Source of the DNA: Streptomyces sp. 35G-GA-8
Lineage (GTDB): Bacteria; Actinomycetota; Actinomycetes; Streptomycetales; Streptomycetaceae
Direction of reading: 5' to 3'
DNA: 64,000 nt
Assembly (NCBI RefSeq): GCF_023534745.1
Contig: NZ_JAMHJQ010000002.1
Coordinates: forward strand, 319,761 to 383,760
Below are positions 1 to 7,403 of this stretch, piece after piece. The notes below the pieces were generated by a model. The model ran no database searches, had not been told where the DNA came from, and was given only the letters and a program-made list of their open reading frames with translations. Numbering within the stretch: the first letter of the stretch is position 1; the number at the start of each line of letters is the position of its first letter. A program made the translations under genes and the position numbers.

Positions 1-1
1 G

Positions 2-112
2 GTGGACGCGTGTGTGCAGCGGCTGCGCGCGAAGGTGGAGGACGTGCCGTCCTCGCCGACCCTGATCCGTACGGTGCGCGGTGTGGGCTACCGGCTGGAC
101 ACGCCTTCGTGA
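2..112 (+). CDS. afsQ1: Response regulator C-terminal end (AfsQ1-like), partial
   Basis: Only the last 36 codons are in the window; the gene enters from the left edge. The visible residues end RTVRGVGYRLDTPS, the recognition-helix and wing segment of an OmpR/PhoB winged-helix DNA-binding domain. The stop TGA at 110-112 overlaps the GTG start of the sensor kinase (GTGA), so the two are translationally coupled. In S. coelicolor the regulator paired with this type of kinase is AfsQ1, which activates antibiotic genes and responds to nitrogen excess. The assignment rests on the partner kinase and recalled gene order, since the receiver domain is not visible. Confidence 0.75.
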   Translation: MDACVQRLRAKVEDVPSSPTLIRTVRGVGYRLDTPS

Positions 113-1773
113 GTGCCGTGCCCGGCGGCGACGGGCCGGACGCCGACCCGTCGCGGAACGACCCGTACGGCGCGCACCCCGCGGACGGCATCGACCCGTA
201 CCGGAACCCCCGCAGGAGCCCGCGCCGCGGCGTGGCCGGTGAGGCGAGTGCGGGCGCCGCGAAGAGGGCGGTTCTCGCGGGGCTCCGCTGGACCAGTCTG
301 CGGCTGCGGCTCGTGGTCGTCTTCGCGGCCGTCGCGCTGACCGCCGCCGTCTCCGCCTCGGGCATCGCGTACTGGCTCAACCGCGAGGCCGTGCTGACCC
401 GTACCCAGGACTCGGCGCTGGAGGACTTCCGGCAGGAGATGCAGAACCGCGCCGCGGAGCTGCCGCTGCGGCCGAGCCAGTTCGAGCTGAAGAGCGCGGC
501 CGAGCTGATGGCGGGCGAGAGCCCCGGGTACAGCGTCCTGCTCATAGGCACGCGCGACGGCGGCAAGCCGATCGTGGGCGTCTCCGATCCGGACGCCTTC
601 ACCATGGACGACGTACCGAAGTCCCTCCAGGACGCGGTGAACGACAAGCAGAAGGTCACATCCGGGAACAAGTACCCGTACCACGTCTTCTGGCAGCGTG
701 TGGAGCGCGGCGGCACGCCCTATCTCGTGGGCGGTACGCGGATCATCGGCGGCGGGCCGACCGGGTATCTGTTCAAGTCGCTCCAGCAGGAACGTACCGA
801 TCTCAACTCGCTGGCCTGGTCGCTGGGGATCGCCACGGCGCTCGCGCTCGTCGGCTCCGCCCTGCTGGCGCACGCCGCGGCGACGACCGTGCTCAAGCCC
901 GTGCAGCGGCTGGGCGAGGCGGCGCGGCAGCTCGGCGAGGGCAGGTTCGGCACCCGGCTGCGGGTGTCGGGCGGGGACGAACTGGCCGATCTCTCCCGTA
1001 CGTTCAACAAGGCGGCGGAGTCGCTGCAGAAGAAGGTCGCGGACATGAGCGCGCGGGAGGAGTCCAGCCGCCGCTTCGTCGCCGACATGTCCCATGAGCT
1101 GCGTACTCCGCTGACCGCCCTGACCGCGGTGACGGAGGTGCTGGAGGAAGAGGCCGACAGTCTCGACCCGATGATCGCGCCCGCCGTGACGCTGGTGGTG
1201 AGCGAGACCCGCCGGCTCAATGTGCTGGTCGAGAATCTGATGGAGGTCACCCGCTTCGACGCGGGTACGGCCCGGCTCGTCCTGGACGATGTCGATGTCG
1301 CCGACCAGGTCACGGCCTGTATCGACGCACGGGCCTGGCTGGACGCGGTCGATCTGGACGCCGAGCGCGGCATCATGGCGCGGCTCGATCCCCGCCGGCT
1401 CGATGTGATCATGGCGAATCTGATCGGCAACGCGCTCAAGCACGGTGGCTCGCCGGTGCGGGTGGCGGTGCGCACGGAGGACGACTGGCTGGTCATCGAG
1501 GTGCGGGACCACGGCCCCGGTATCCCCGAGGACGTCCTGCCGCATGTCTTCGACCGCTTCTACAAGGCGAGCGCGTCCCGGCCGCGCTCCGAGGGCAGCG
1601 GGCTCGGGCTCTCGATCGCGGTGGAGAACGCGCATATCCACGGCGGTGACATCACCGCGGCCAATGTGCCGGACGGCGGCGCCATGTTCGTCCTGCGGCT
1701 GCCCCGGGACGGCGCGGAGGCCGCGGGGCGTGACGGCGATCAGGATTCGGCAGAGGAGGGCGACGCCCGGTGA
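109..1773 (+). CDS. afsQ2: Two-component sensor histidine kinase, AfsQ2-like
   Basis: This is a 554-residue membrane kinase. After a Pro/Arg-rich cytoplasmic N-terminus there is a transmembrane helix (about residues 63-90), an extracytoplasmic sensor region of about 145 residues, a second helix (about 237-262) and a HAMP segment. The dimerisation/phosphoacceptor motif SHELRTPL has His329. The ATPase domain shows the N box NLIGNALKH (from N437), the G1 box DHGPGIP (D467) and the G2 box GSGLGLS (G496). GTG at 109 is chosen because it overlaps the regulator stop and gives the length expected for AfsQ2 (about 535 residues). Upstream in-frame codons lie inside the regulator gene. It should phosphorylate the regulator just upstream. 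The AfsQ2 identity comes from recalled synteny with the adjacent lipoprotein. Confidence 0.8.
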   Translation: MSAVPGGDGPDADPSRNDPYGAHPADGIDPYRNPRRSPRRGVAGEASAGAAKRAVLAGLRWTSLRLRLVVVFAAVALTAAVSASGIAYWLNREAVLTRTQDSALEDFRQEMQNRAAELPLRPSQFELKSAAELMAGESPGYSVLLIGTRDGGKPIVGVSDPDAFTMDDVPKSLQDAVNDKQKVTSGNKYPYHVFWQRVERGGTPYLVGGTRIIGGGPTGYLFKSLQQERTDLNSLAWSLGIATALALVGSALLAHAAATTVLKPVQRLGEAARQLGEGRFGTRLRVSGGDELADLSRTFNKAAESLQKKVADMSAREESSRRFVADMSHELRTPLTALTAVTEVLEEEADSLDPMIAPAVTLVVSETRRLNVLVENLMEVTRFDAGTARLVLDDVDVADQVTACIDARAWLDAVDLDAERGIMARLDPRRLDVIMANLIGNALKHGGSPVRVAVRTEDDWLVIEVRDHGPGIPEDVLPHVFDRFYKASASRPRSEGSGLGLSIAVENAHIHGGDITAANVPDGGAMFVLRLPRDGAEAAGRDGDQDSAEEGDAR

Positions 1774-2450
1774 CGCGCTGGAGGGTGACGACGGGGAGCG
1801 GCACGAGGCGCCCGCGGCGGCCCGGTGCGGCCGCGTCGGGGCGGCTCGCGGGCGTGCTCGTACTCACCGCGCTCGCCGCGGGGTGCGGCATCAGGACCAC
1901 GTCGGTACCGGTGGACGCCGGACCCGCGCCTTCCCGCAAACCGTGCGAGGTCTCCGGGAAGGACGTCATCACCCAGGCGCGGCCCGGCGTTCCGGTGCGG
2001 ATCTATCTGGCCTGCTCCTCCGGGCTCGCGTCGGTGGAGCGCGCGGCACAGATCCAGCAGGGCAAGGGGCCCGACGACCGGGTCCGGATCGCCCAGGGGC
2101 TGCTCGACGAGTTGCAGGCACAGCCGTCCGCCGACGAGCGGGAGGCGGGGTTCGCCACGGCCGTACGGGGGCCGCTGGTCATCTCGGCCTCACGGGACGG
2201 CGACCCCGTCGGCACTCTGCGGCTCAGCCGCCAGCCGGAGGATCTGCCCGCGACGGCGCTGGCGCAGATCGTCTGTACGTTCGCGGAGAGCGAGGCGACG
2301 GACGGACAGGTCGTCCTCGGCGGGCCCGGTGACTATCCGCCGCACGTCTACGGCTGCACCCCGGCGACGAAGGCCAAGCCGGACGGACCGGTGCCGACGC
2401 TCGGCCCGGTCCCGGCGTCGTCCGGCTCCGCCTCCCCGTCCGGTTCGTAG
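1770..2450 (+). CDS. Lipoprotein co-transcribed with AfsQ1/Q2-like system
   Basis: A 226-residue secreted lipoprotein. An Arg-rich N-terminus precedes a hydrophobic stretch and the lipobox LAAGC, with the acylated cysteine at position 39. The start GTG at 1770 overlaps the kinase stop (GTGA), so it is the third gene of the same operon. A lipoprotein gene also follows afsQ2 in S. coelicolor (recalled). It may sit outside the membrane and modulate signal sensing by the kinase, but that is inference from position. The body has no enzyme motif I recognise, and the tail is Ser/Pro-rich. Confidence 0.8.
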   Translation: MTRWRVTTGSGTRRPRRPGAAASGRLAGVLVLTALAAGCGIRTTSVPVDAGPAPSRKPCEVSGKDVITQARPGVPVRIYLACSSGLASVERAAQIQQGKGPDDRVRIAQGLLDELQAQPSADEREAGFATAVRGPLVISASRDGDPVGTLRLSRQPEDLPATALAQIVCTFAESEATDGQVVLGGPGDYPPHVYGCTPATKAKPDGPVPTLGPVPASSGSASPSGS

Positions 2451-2542
2451 TTCCGGGGGCCCGGCGGGCCGGACGGGTGATACCCGTCTCATGAACCCCC
2501 TCTTCCACGGCCGGCGGAACCGATCCCGCCGGCCGCCGCGTC

Positions 2543-3148
2543 TTGGGAAACGTGCGTCAAGGTCCGGGCGGCAGTGCCGTCATCCGCTTCCGTATGGCGG
2601 GGTTCGTTCTCCTCCTGCTGCATCTGTTGCTGGTGGGATGGGTAACGCTCCGCCCGTTGGACGTCATGTGGGTGAACGCGGCCAATCTGACGCCCTTCGC
2701 GGGTATCAAGGCCGATCTGGCGCTGGGGCCCGTCCAGGCCGCCCGGCGCATCGGCGAGGGGCTTCTGCTGCTGGCCCCGCTCGGTGTGCTGCTCCCGATG
2801 GTCGACGGCCGGCTCTTCGTCGCCGGGTGGGCCTCCATGGCCCGTACGGTCACGGCCGGCGCGATGATCTCGCTCGGGATCGAACTGCTCCAGACCGGGG
2901 TGCCTGGCCGGGTGGTCGATGTGGACTCGCTGCTGCTCAATACGGCCGGGGTGGCGCTGGCGCATCTGGCGGTGGTTCCGGCCGGCCGGGCCAGGCTGCG
3001 CCGCGCGCGCCGTTCCCGTACGGTCCCCCGCCGGGTCCCCCGGAGGTCGCACCCGGGCAGCCCGGAGAATGAGACCGACACCGTCGCGCGGGATGAGGCG
3101 CTTCAGGGAACGACCCCGACGATTCCCAGGGTCGGCATCGCTCCGTAG
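2543..3148 (+). CDS. VanZ-like membrane protein
   Basis: About 200 residues with four to five hydrophobic helices. The VanZ-family signature is visible in the third quarter: ELLQTGVPGRVVDVDS followed by LLNTAGV. The N-terminal helix FVLLLLHLLLVGWVTL and the NLTPF segment also fit. VanZ relatives affect envelope antibiotic resistance, but most members have no known activity. The start is uncertain: TTG at 2543, GTG at 2552 and ATG at 2594 are in frame and none has a strong ribosome-binding site. The C-terminal 40 residues are basic and cytoplasmic. Confidence 0.7.
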   Translation: MGNVRQGPGGSAVIRFRMAGFVLLLLHLLLVGWVTLRPLDVMWVNAANLTPFAGIKADLALGPVQAARRIGEGLLLLAPLGVLLPMVDGRLFVAGWASMARTVTAGAMISLGIELLQTGVPGRVVDVDSLLLNTAGVALAHLAVVPAGRARLRRARRSRTVPRRVPRRSHPGSPENETDTVARDEALQGTTPTIPRVGIAP

Positions 3149-3241
3149 AGCGACGCTGGGCCCCCGGCTCCCGGCGCACCATGGAGACATCGGGGAGCAC
3201 GACGAGAGAGGCTCCCGGACGGTCTCACGAAGGAGCCCATC

Positions 3242-3442
3242 ATGGCTGGTCTGGTCCGCCCTCGACACGGACGGGTGCTCGGTGGAGTGTGCGCGGCGCT
3301 GGCCCGGCGCTTCGGTACCTCCACGAACACGATGCGGGTGTTCTTCGTCGTCTCGTGTCTGCTGCCGGGCCCGCAGTTCCTGCTCTATCTGGCGCTGTGG
3401 CTGCTGCTGCCGAGCGAGAAGACCGCCACGGCCGCCTGGTAG
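3242..3442 (+). CDS. PspC-domain small membrane protein
   Basis: A 66-residue protein that is almost entirely one PspC domain. RGRVLGGVCAALARRFG-like residues are followed by an amphipathic turn and a hydrophobic helix ending LALWLLLPSE, the characteristic end of the family. PspC domains occur in phage-shock and envelope-stress regulators, where the helix docks in the membrane. The start ATG has a good AAGGAG site 8 bases upstream. The gene is followed at once by a strong terminator. Confidence 0.85.
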   Translation: MAGLVRPRHGRVLGGVCAALARRFGTSTNTMRVFFVVSCLLPGPQFLLYLALWLLLPSEKTATAAW

Positions 3443-3471
3443 CCGAGGGGCCGACGGATACCCCGTACGCG

Positions 3472-3517
3472 CAGCGGTGGGGCGTACACCCAGGTCCGGG
3501 TGTACGCCCCACCGCTG
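3472..3517 (+). terminator. Strong hairpin terminator after the PspC gene
   Basis: A perfect 20-bp inverted repeat (arms 3472-3491 and 3498-3517, half-site beginning CAGCGGTGGGG) with a 6-base loop AGGTCC lies 30 bp after the PspC stop codon. There is no T-tract, as is usual for terminators in this genus. Confidence 0.85.
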
Positions 3518-3523
3518 TGTGTG

Positions 3524-3704
3524 CTAGGGCGTGTTGCGAAAGTAGCGCCGTCCGCCCTCAGGGCGGGGCTCGCGGCGTCCGGTGCGTGCGATCGCAAGGC
3601 GGAGGATCGTCCTCGTAGCGGAGCTACTTGGACGACTCCGACAACGCGGCGAGCGTGCGTGCCGGGCGTCGCGAGCCAGGCGGGACTTTCGCAACACGCC
3701 CTAG
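3524..3704. repeat. 181-bp palindromic MITE-like element with CTAG ends
   Basis: The ends are perfect 20-bp inverted repeats (CTAGGGCGTGTTGCGAAAGT at 3524-3543 and its reverse complement at 3685-3704). The interior is also an imperfect palindrome: segments around 3566-3594 pair with 3650-3680, and 3600-3621 with 3629-3650, leaving a small GTAGC/GCTAC loop near the centre. It has no open frame of its own. I recall near-identical elements between genes of many Streptomyces genomes. The CTAG termini suggest mobilisation by an IS5/IS427-like transposase acting in trans (inference). Confidence 0.75.
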
Positions 3705-4048
3705 CCGCCGAGCGGGATTCCGTTGACGGGGAGCCCCTTGCTCAGGCCGTTCACCGGCAGCCCGCCGACCAGCTGCCCGACGGGACTGGCCGTCTTCACC
3801 GCGTCGGCCGCGTACGGCATGGTCTGCTGGACGGTGCCGAGCGCCAGCCCGGTCGCCGCCAGCGCGCTGGGAAGGGGCTGGGGGAGCTGGCCGACAAGGT
3901 CGCCCACCGGCAGCGTCTTGGTGACCAGGTCCGTCGGGGCGGCGGCCCCGGGCACGACGGACGCGGCGGAGGCGCTGCCCGCGGCGGTGGCGGCGAAGGC
4001 GGCTCCGAGGGCGACGGTGCCGAGCGTCTTGATGGCGGACTGCTTCAT
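3701..4048 (-). CDS. Small secreted protein of unknown function
   Basis: 115 residues with a clear Sec signal peptide (MKQSAIKTLGTVALGAAF, cleavage near GSASA-AS). The mature protein is low in charge and rich in Pro, Gly, Val and Leu, with a repeated PVGxLVG / LPVNG pattern ending in PLGG. The start is ATG at 4048, because longer frames only add a basic Pro-rich shadow. The TAG stop (3701-3703) lies inside the terminal CTAG of the palindromic element. Streptomyces genomes often annotate similar proteins as hypothetical secreted. No function can be given. Confidence 0.65.
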   Translation of the reverse strand: MKQSAIKTLGTVALGAAFAATAAGSASAASVVPGAAAPTDLVTKTLPVGDLVGQLPQPLPSALAATGLALGTVQQTMPYAADAVKTASPVGQLVGGLPVNGLSKGLPVNGIPLGG

Positions 4049-4174
4049 CTGGGATTTCGTCCTTGAGGGTGGGGAGGGGGAAGGGATGGGGAAGGGATTC
4101 GGGAAACCGAAAGCGGGGGAATGCGAGCGGTTTTCCAACCTAGCCAGCCGCGCGCATGGCCCGCAAACACCCGA

Positions 4175-4206
4175 AAGCGGCCGGGATTCCGTGTTCCCGG
4201 CCGCTT
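4175..4206 (-). terminator. Terminator downstream of adenosine deaminase
   Basis: A 12-bp inverted repeat (AAGCGGCCGGGA and its complement) with an 8-base loop lies 36 bp past the add stop codon on the minus strand. Confidence 0.65.
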
Positions 4207-4241
4207 CCCCATTCCGGCGATCACCCCGCCGCCGTCAAGAA

Positions 4242-5375
4242 CTAGCTGGTCACAGCCGTCTGCCTGAACAGCCATTCGGATTTCAGCTCGGCATATCCCG
4301 GCTTGATCACGTCATTGATCATGGCCAGTCGTTCATCGAAAGGAATGAATGCTGATTTCATCGCATTGACCGTGAACCACTGCATGTCATCGAGTGTGTA
4401 GTCGAAGGCGTCGACCAGCAGCTCGAATTCCCGGCTCATGCTCGTGCCGCTCATCAGTCTGTTGTCGGTGTTCACCGTGGCCCTGAAGTGCAGCTTGCGG
4501 AGCAGCCCGATGGGGTGCTCGGCGATCGAGGCGGCGGCGCCCGTCTGGAGGTTGGAGCTGGGGCACAGCTCCAGCGGAACGCGCTTGTCGCGTACGTACG
4601 CCGCGAGCCGGCCCAGCTGCACCGAGCCGTCCTCGGCGACCTCGATGTCGTCGATGATGCGCACGCCGTGGCCGAGCCGGTCGGCGCCGCACCACTGGAG
4701 CGCCTGCCAGATCGAGGGCAGCCCGAAGGCCTCGCCCGCGTGGATGGTGAAGTGGTTGTTCTCGCGCTTCAGATACTCGAAGGCGTCGAGGTGGCGGGTG
4801 GGCGGGAAGCCCGCCTCCGCGCCCGCGATGTCGAAGCCGACGACGCCCGAGTCGCGGTAGCGGTTGGCGAGTTCGGCGATCTCCAGGGCGCGGGCCGCGT
4901 GCCGCATGGCGGTCAGCAGGGCGCCGACGCGGATGCGGTGGCCGGCGGCCTGGGCGCGCCGTTCGCCTTCGCGGAAGCCGTCGTTGACGGCCTCCACGAC
5001 CTCTTCGAGGGTGAGTCCGCGCTCCAGGTGCTGCTCGGGCGCGTACCGCACCTCGGCGTAGACGACGCCGTCCTGCGCCAGGTCCTCCGCGCACTCCGCG
5101 GCGACCCGGAAGAGCGCGTCACGGGTCTGCATGACGGCGCAGGTGTGGGCGAAGGTCTCCAGGTAGCGTTCCAGCGAGCCGGAGTCGGCGGCCTCGCGGA
5201 ACCAGAGACCGAGTTTGTCCGACTCCTGCTCGGGCAGGTTCTCGTAGCCGGTCTCACGGGCGAGATCGATGATCGTGCCGGGACGGAGTCCGCCGTCCAG
5301 GTGGTCATGGAGAAGGGCCTTGGGGGCGCGGCGGATCTGGTCGGCACTGGGCGGACGGTAGGTCTGGCTCGTCAT
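4242..5375 (-). CDS. add: Adenosine deaminase
   Basis: A 377-residue cytosolic zinc enzyme that converts (deoxy)adenosine to (deoxy)inosine plus ammonia. Family residues are all visible: metal-binding HDH at 23-25 (HDHLDGG), the catalytic HAGE motif, the GHG motif in RLGHGVRI, and NTDNR with the following SGTSMSREF near the C-terminus. The length is normal. A probable -10 (TAGAGT, 5382-5387) is only 6 bases from the ATG, so the transcript may be leaderless. The nucleoside palindrome at 5392-5403 lies between -10 and -35. This ties the gene to the cdd/deoA/ABC block at 11.5-18.9 kb. Confidence 0.95.
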   Translation of the reverse strand: MTSQTYRPPSADQIRRAPKALLHDHLDGGLRPGTIIDLARETGYENLPEQESDKLGLWFREAADSGSLERYLETFAHTCAVMQTRDALFRVAAECAEDLAQDGVVYAEVRYAPEQHLERGLTLEEVVEAVNDGFREGERRAQAAGHRIRVGALLTAMRHAARALEIAELANRYRDSGVVGFDIAGAEAGFPPTRHLDAFEYLKRENNHFTIHAGEAFGLPSIWQALQWCGADRLGHGVRIIDDIEVAEDGSVQLGRLAAYVRDKRVPLELCPSSNLQTGAAASIAEHPIGLLRKLHFRATVNTDNRLMSGTSMSREFELLVDAFDYTLDDMQWFTVNAMKSAFIPFDERLAMINDVIKPGYAELKSEWLFRQTAVTS

Positions 5376-5391
5376 CTCCGCACTCTAACGC

Positions 5392-5403
5392 CTACGCGCG
5401 TAG
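5392..5403. promoter_or_regulatory. Nucleoside-regulon palindrome, copy 1 (add)
   Basis: Perfect 12-bp palindrome CTACGCGCGTAG in the spacer of the predicted add promoter, 17-28 bp upstream of the start codon. The same motif stands at the deoA, ABC-transporter and BMP promoters. An even-numbered palindrome with central CG resembles LacI-family operators, but no such regulator is in the window. Confidence 0.75.
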
Positions 5404-5478
5404 AGCAAGGGGTGTCGATATGTAACAGTGACCGGGCGGACGGGTGGAGTACACCTCTCCTTCTGAGACTGTTCTGCT

Positions 5479-6294
5479 ATGGGACAGCAAGCGGTTCCCG
5501 GGCCGGGGGGACGTACGGCAGGCCGGGACGGTTCGGCACGCGGTCGCGCGGAGCCGCGGGCACGGTTGGGGCGGGCGTTCGGCGCATCCGCCGCGGGGAC
5601 CGCGGTGGGGGGCGTGATCCTGGTGCTTCCCGAGGGCGAGACCGTCTCCGCGCGCCGCCCCTCCCCCGTCGCGTACGCGCGCATGGTGCCGCTGCTGCGC
5701 CACCTCGCCAGGGCGGGGGCCGCCGAGGGGCTGGTCGCGCATGTGGTGCACTACGGCGAACGCGGCTGGAACGGCGCGCGGGCACGGCTGGCGGCGGACG
5801 CCGAGTGGGCGGCGGACGAGGTCGTACGGCGCTACGGCGATGTGCCGGTGTGTCTGGCGGGACACGGGATGGGCGGCCGGGCCGCGCTGCACGCGGCGGG
5901 TCACCGCGCCGTCAACTCCGTGCTGGCGATGGCCCCTTGGCTGCCGGAGGACGACCGGGCCGCCGAACCGGAGCCGGTACGGCAGCTGACGGGGCGCCAT
6001 GTCCTGATCATGCACGGCACCACCGACGCGCGCACCGACCCCGAACTCTCCTACCGGCTGGCCGAGCGCGCCAAGAAGGTCAACCGGGACACCTGCCGCT
6101 TCGAGATCCACTCCGACGGCCACGCGCTGCGCCAGCACCACGATGAAGTCCTGGCGCTGGCCGCGGACTTCGTCCTGGGCGCGCTGCTGCCGCGTACGTA
6201 CTCCCGGCCGGTCGCGGACGCGCTGGCGGCGCCGCCGCCGCTGGGGCTGCGGATGCCGCTGGCGGCGGGGTTCGGACGGTCGCTGCGGCAGTGA
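5479..6294 (+). CDS. Alpha/beta hydrolase-fold protein lacking the nucleophile Ser
   Basis: A 271-residue cytosolic protein with a dienelactone-hydrolase/BAAT-like alpha/beta fold. The first strand is GGVILVLPEGE, the nucleophile elbow is AGHGMGGRAA, and Asp (HGTTDARTDPE) and His (DGHALRQHHDE) regions are in the expected order. The elbow normally reads GHSMGG; here residue 130 is Gly, so the usual catalytic serine is missing. It may be a non-catalytic member or use another mechanism. It is transcribed divergently from add, and the add operator lies in the shared 103-bp intergenic region. Confidence 0.75.
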   Translation: MGQQAVPGPGGRTAGRDGSARGRAEPRARLGRAFGASAAGTAVGGVILVLPEGETVSARRPSPVAYARMVPLLRHLARAGAAEGLVAHVVHYGERGWNGARARLAADAEWAADEVVRRYGDVPVCLAGHGMGGRAALHAAGHRAVNSVLAMAPWLPEDDRAAEPEPVRQLTGRHVLIMHGTTDARTDPELSYRLAERAKKVNRDTCRFEIHSDGHALRQHHDEVLALAADFVLGALLPRTYSRPVADALAAPPPLGLRMPLAAGFGRSLRQ

Positions 6295-6327
6295 GCCGCG
6301 CCGTTTCCTGTCCGGGCCCGACTCCCG

Positions 6328-7341
6328 TCAGTCCGGGAGCAGTTGACCGCGGCGGGAGAGCAGGAAGCGCTTGAAGGCCGCCACGGGCGGGGTGTCCGGG
6401 TGTCCGTCGAGCCAGGCGACGCCGATCTCACGGGCCGCGCGGGGCGCCGTGACGGTCAGCTCGACCACCCCGGGACGGGCCACGGCGGGCGGCGGCAGCA
6501 GGGCGACGCCCAGGCCCGCGGCCACCAGTCCGCGCAGCGTCTCCGCTTCCTCGCCCTCGAACGCGACGCGCGGCCGGAAGCCCGCCTCGGCGCACAGATC
6601 GTCGGTGATCCGGCGCAGCCCGTACCCCGGTTCGAGGGTGACGAACGTTTCGTCGGCGGCCTCGGCGAGGCGTACGCGCCGGCGTCCGGCCAGCCGGTGG
6701 TCGTCGGGCACGACCAGCCGCAGCCGCTGTTCGTCCAGCCTGCGGGCGACCAGATCGGGGGCGTCCGGCACGGGTGAGGTGAGACAGAGGTCCAGCTCGC
6801 CCGCGCGCAGCCGCTCCAGCATCGCCTCGCCGTAGTTCTGGACGAGCTGGAACCGTACCCGCGGATGGTCGGCGCGGAAGGCCCTGATGAGCGCGGGTAC
6901 GGTCTCCGAGCCCATGGTGTGCAGAAAGCCGAAGGCGACCTTGCCGGACGCCGGGTCGGCGTCGGCGCGTACGGACTCGGCGGCCCGCTCGACCTCCGCG
7001 AGGGCCCGTTCGACCGAGGTGAGGAACGTACGGCCCGCGGGCGTGAGGGAGACCGTACGGCCCTTGCGGGCGAACAGGGCGACGCCCAGGTCCCGTTCGA
7101 GCCTGACCATCGCCCGGGAGAGCGTGGACTGCGGGACGGCCATGTCCTGGGCCGCGCGGGTCACATGCTCGTGGCGTGCCACTCCCGCGAAGTGCGCGAG
7201 CCGGGGCGCGAGAACCGCCGACCAGGAGTCGGGGTCCAGGCCGGCCACGGGTGCCGTGTGATCCACGGGACCGGTGTGATCCATGTCGTGTTCGTAACTG
7301 CTCCGTGACAGCCGCCGCCGTGAGCTGGGTTCATGCACCAT
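6328..7341 (-). CDS. LysR-family transcriptional regulator
   Basis: About 337 residues. The N-terminal winged helix-turn-helix (HFAGVARHEHVTRAA followed by SQSTLSRAMVRLE-like residues, here VPQSTLSRAMVRLE) and the ARKGRTVSLTPAG wing are typical of LysR. The rest is the two-lobed effector-binding domain. The start is uncertain: ATG at 7341 or ATG at 7284, with no clear Shine-Dalgarno for either. It is transcribed divergently from an MFS exporter, and a T-N11-A box lies between them, so it probably controls that transporter and itself. Confidence 0.85.
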   Translation of the reverse strand: MVHEPSSRRRLSRSSYEHDMDHTGPVDHTAPVAGLDPDSWSAVLAPRLAHFAGVARHEHVTRAAQDMAVPQSTLSRAMVRLERDLGVALFARKGRTVSLTPAGRTFLTSVERALAEVERAAESVRADADPASGKVAFGFLHTMGSETVPALIRAFRADHPRVRFQLVQNYGEAMLERLRAGELDLCLTSPVPDAPDLVARRLDEQRLRLVVPDDHRLAGRRRVRLAEAADETFVTLEPGYGLRRITDDLCAEAGFRPRVAFEGEEAETLRGLVAAGLGVALLPPPAVARPGVVELTVTAPRAAREIGVAWLDGHPDTPPVAAFKRFLLSRRGQLLPD

Positions 7342-7362
7342 GGGAACGATTATCGCCTTTCC

Positions 7363-7377
7363 ATGCATTGGACGCAT
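7363..7377. promoter_or_regulatory. Probable LysR box
   Basis: ATGC-N7-GCAT (ATGCATTGGACGCAT) contains the T-N11-A pattern of LysR operators. It overlaps the -35 of the MFS promoter, between the divergent regulator and transporter genes. Confidence 0.6.
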
Positions 7378-7397
7378 GAAGATGCGGTGCCTACCTT
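7368..7397 (+). promoter_or_regulatory. Predicted promoter of the MFS gene
   Basis: TTGGAC (7368-7373), an 18-bp spacer and TACCTT (7392-7397) match a housekeeping sigma promoter. Only 6 bases separate the -10 from the ATG, which predicts a leaderless mRNA. Confidence 0.55.
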
Positions 7398-7403
7398 CGA
7401 AGC

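Noticed and set aside
88-1641. Long minus-strand frame opposite the sensor kinase
   Set aside because: Composition is typical of an antisense shadow (Arg, His, Gly, Val); the plus strand has all histidine kinase motifs.
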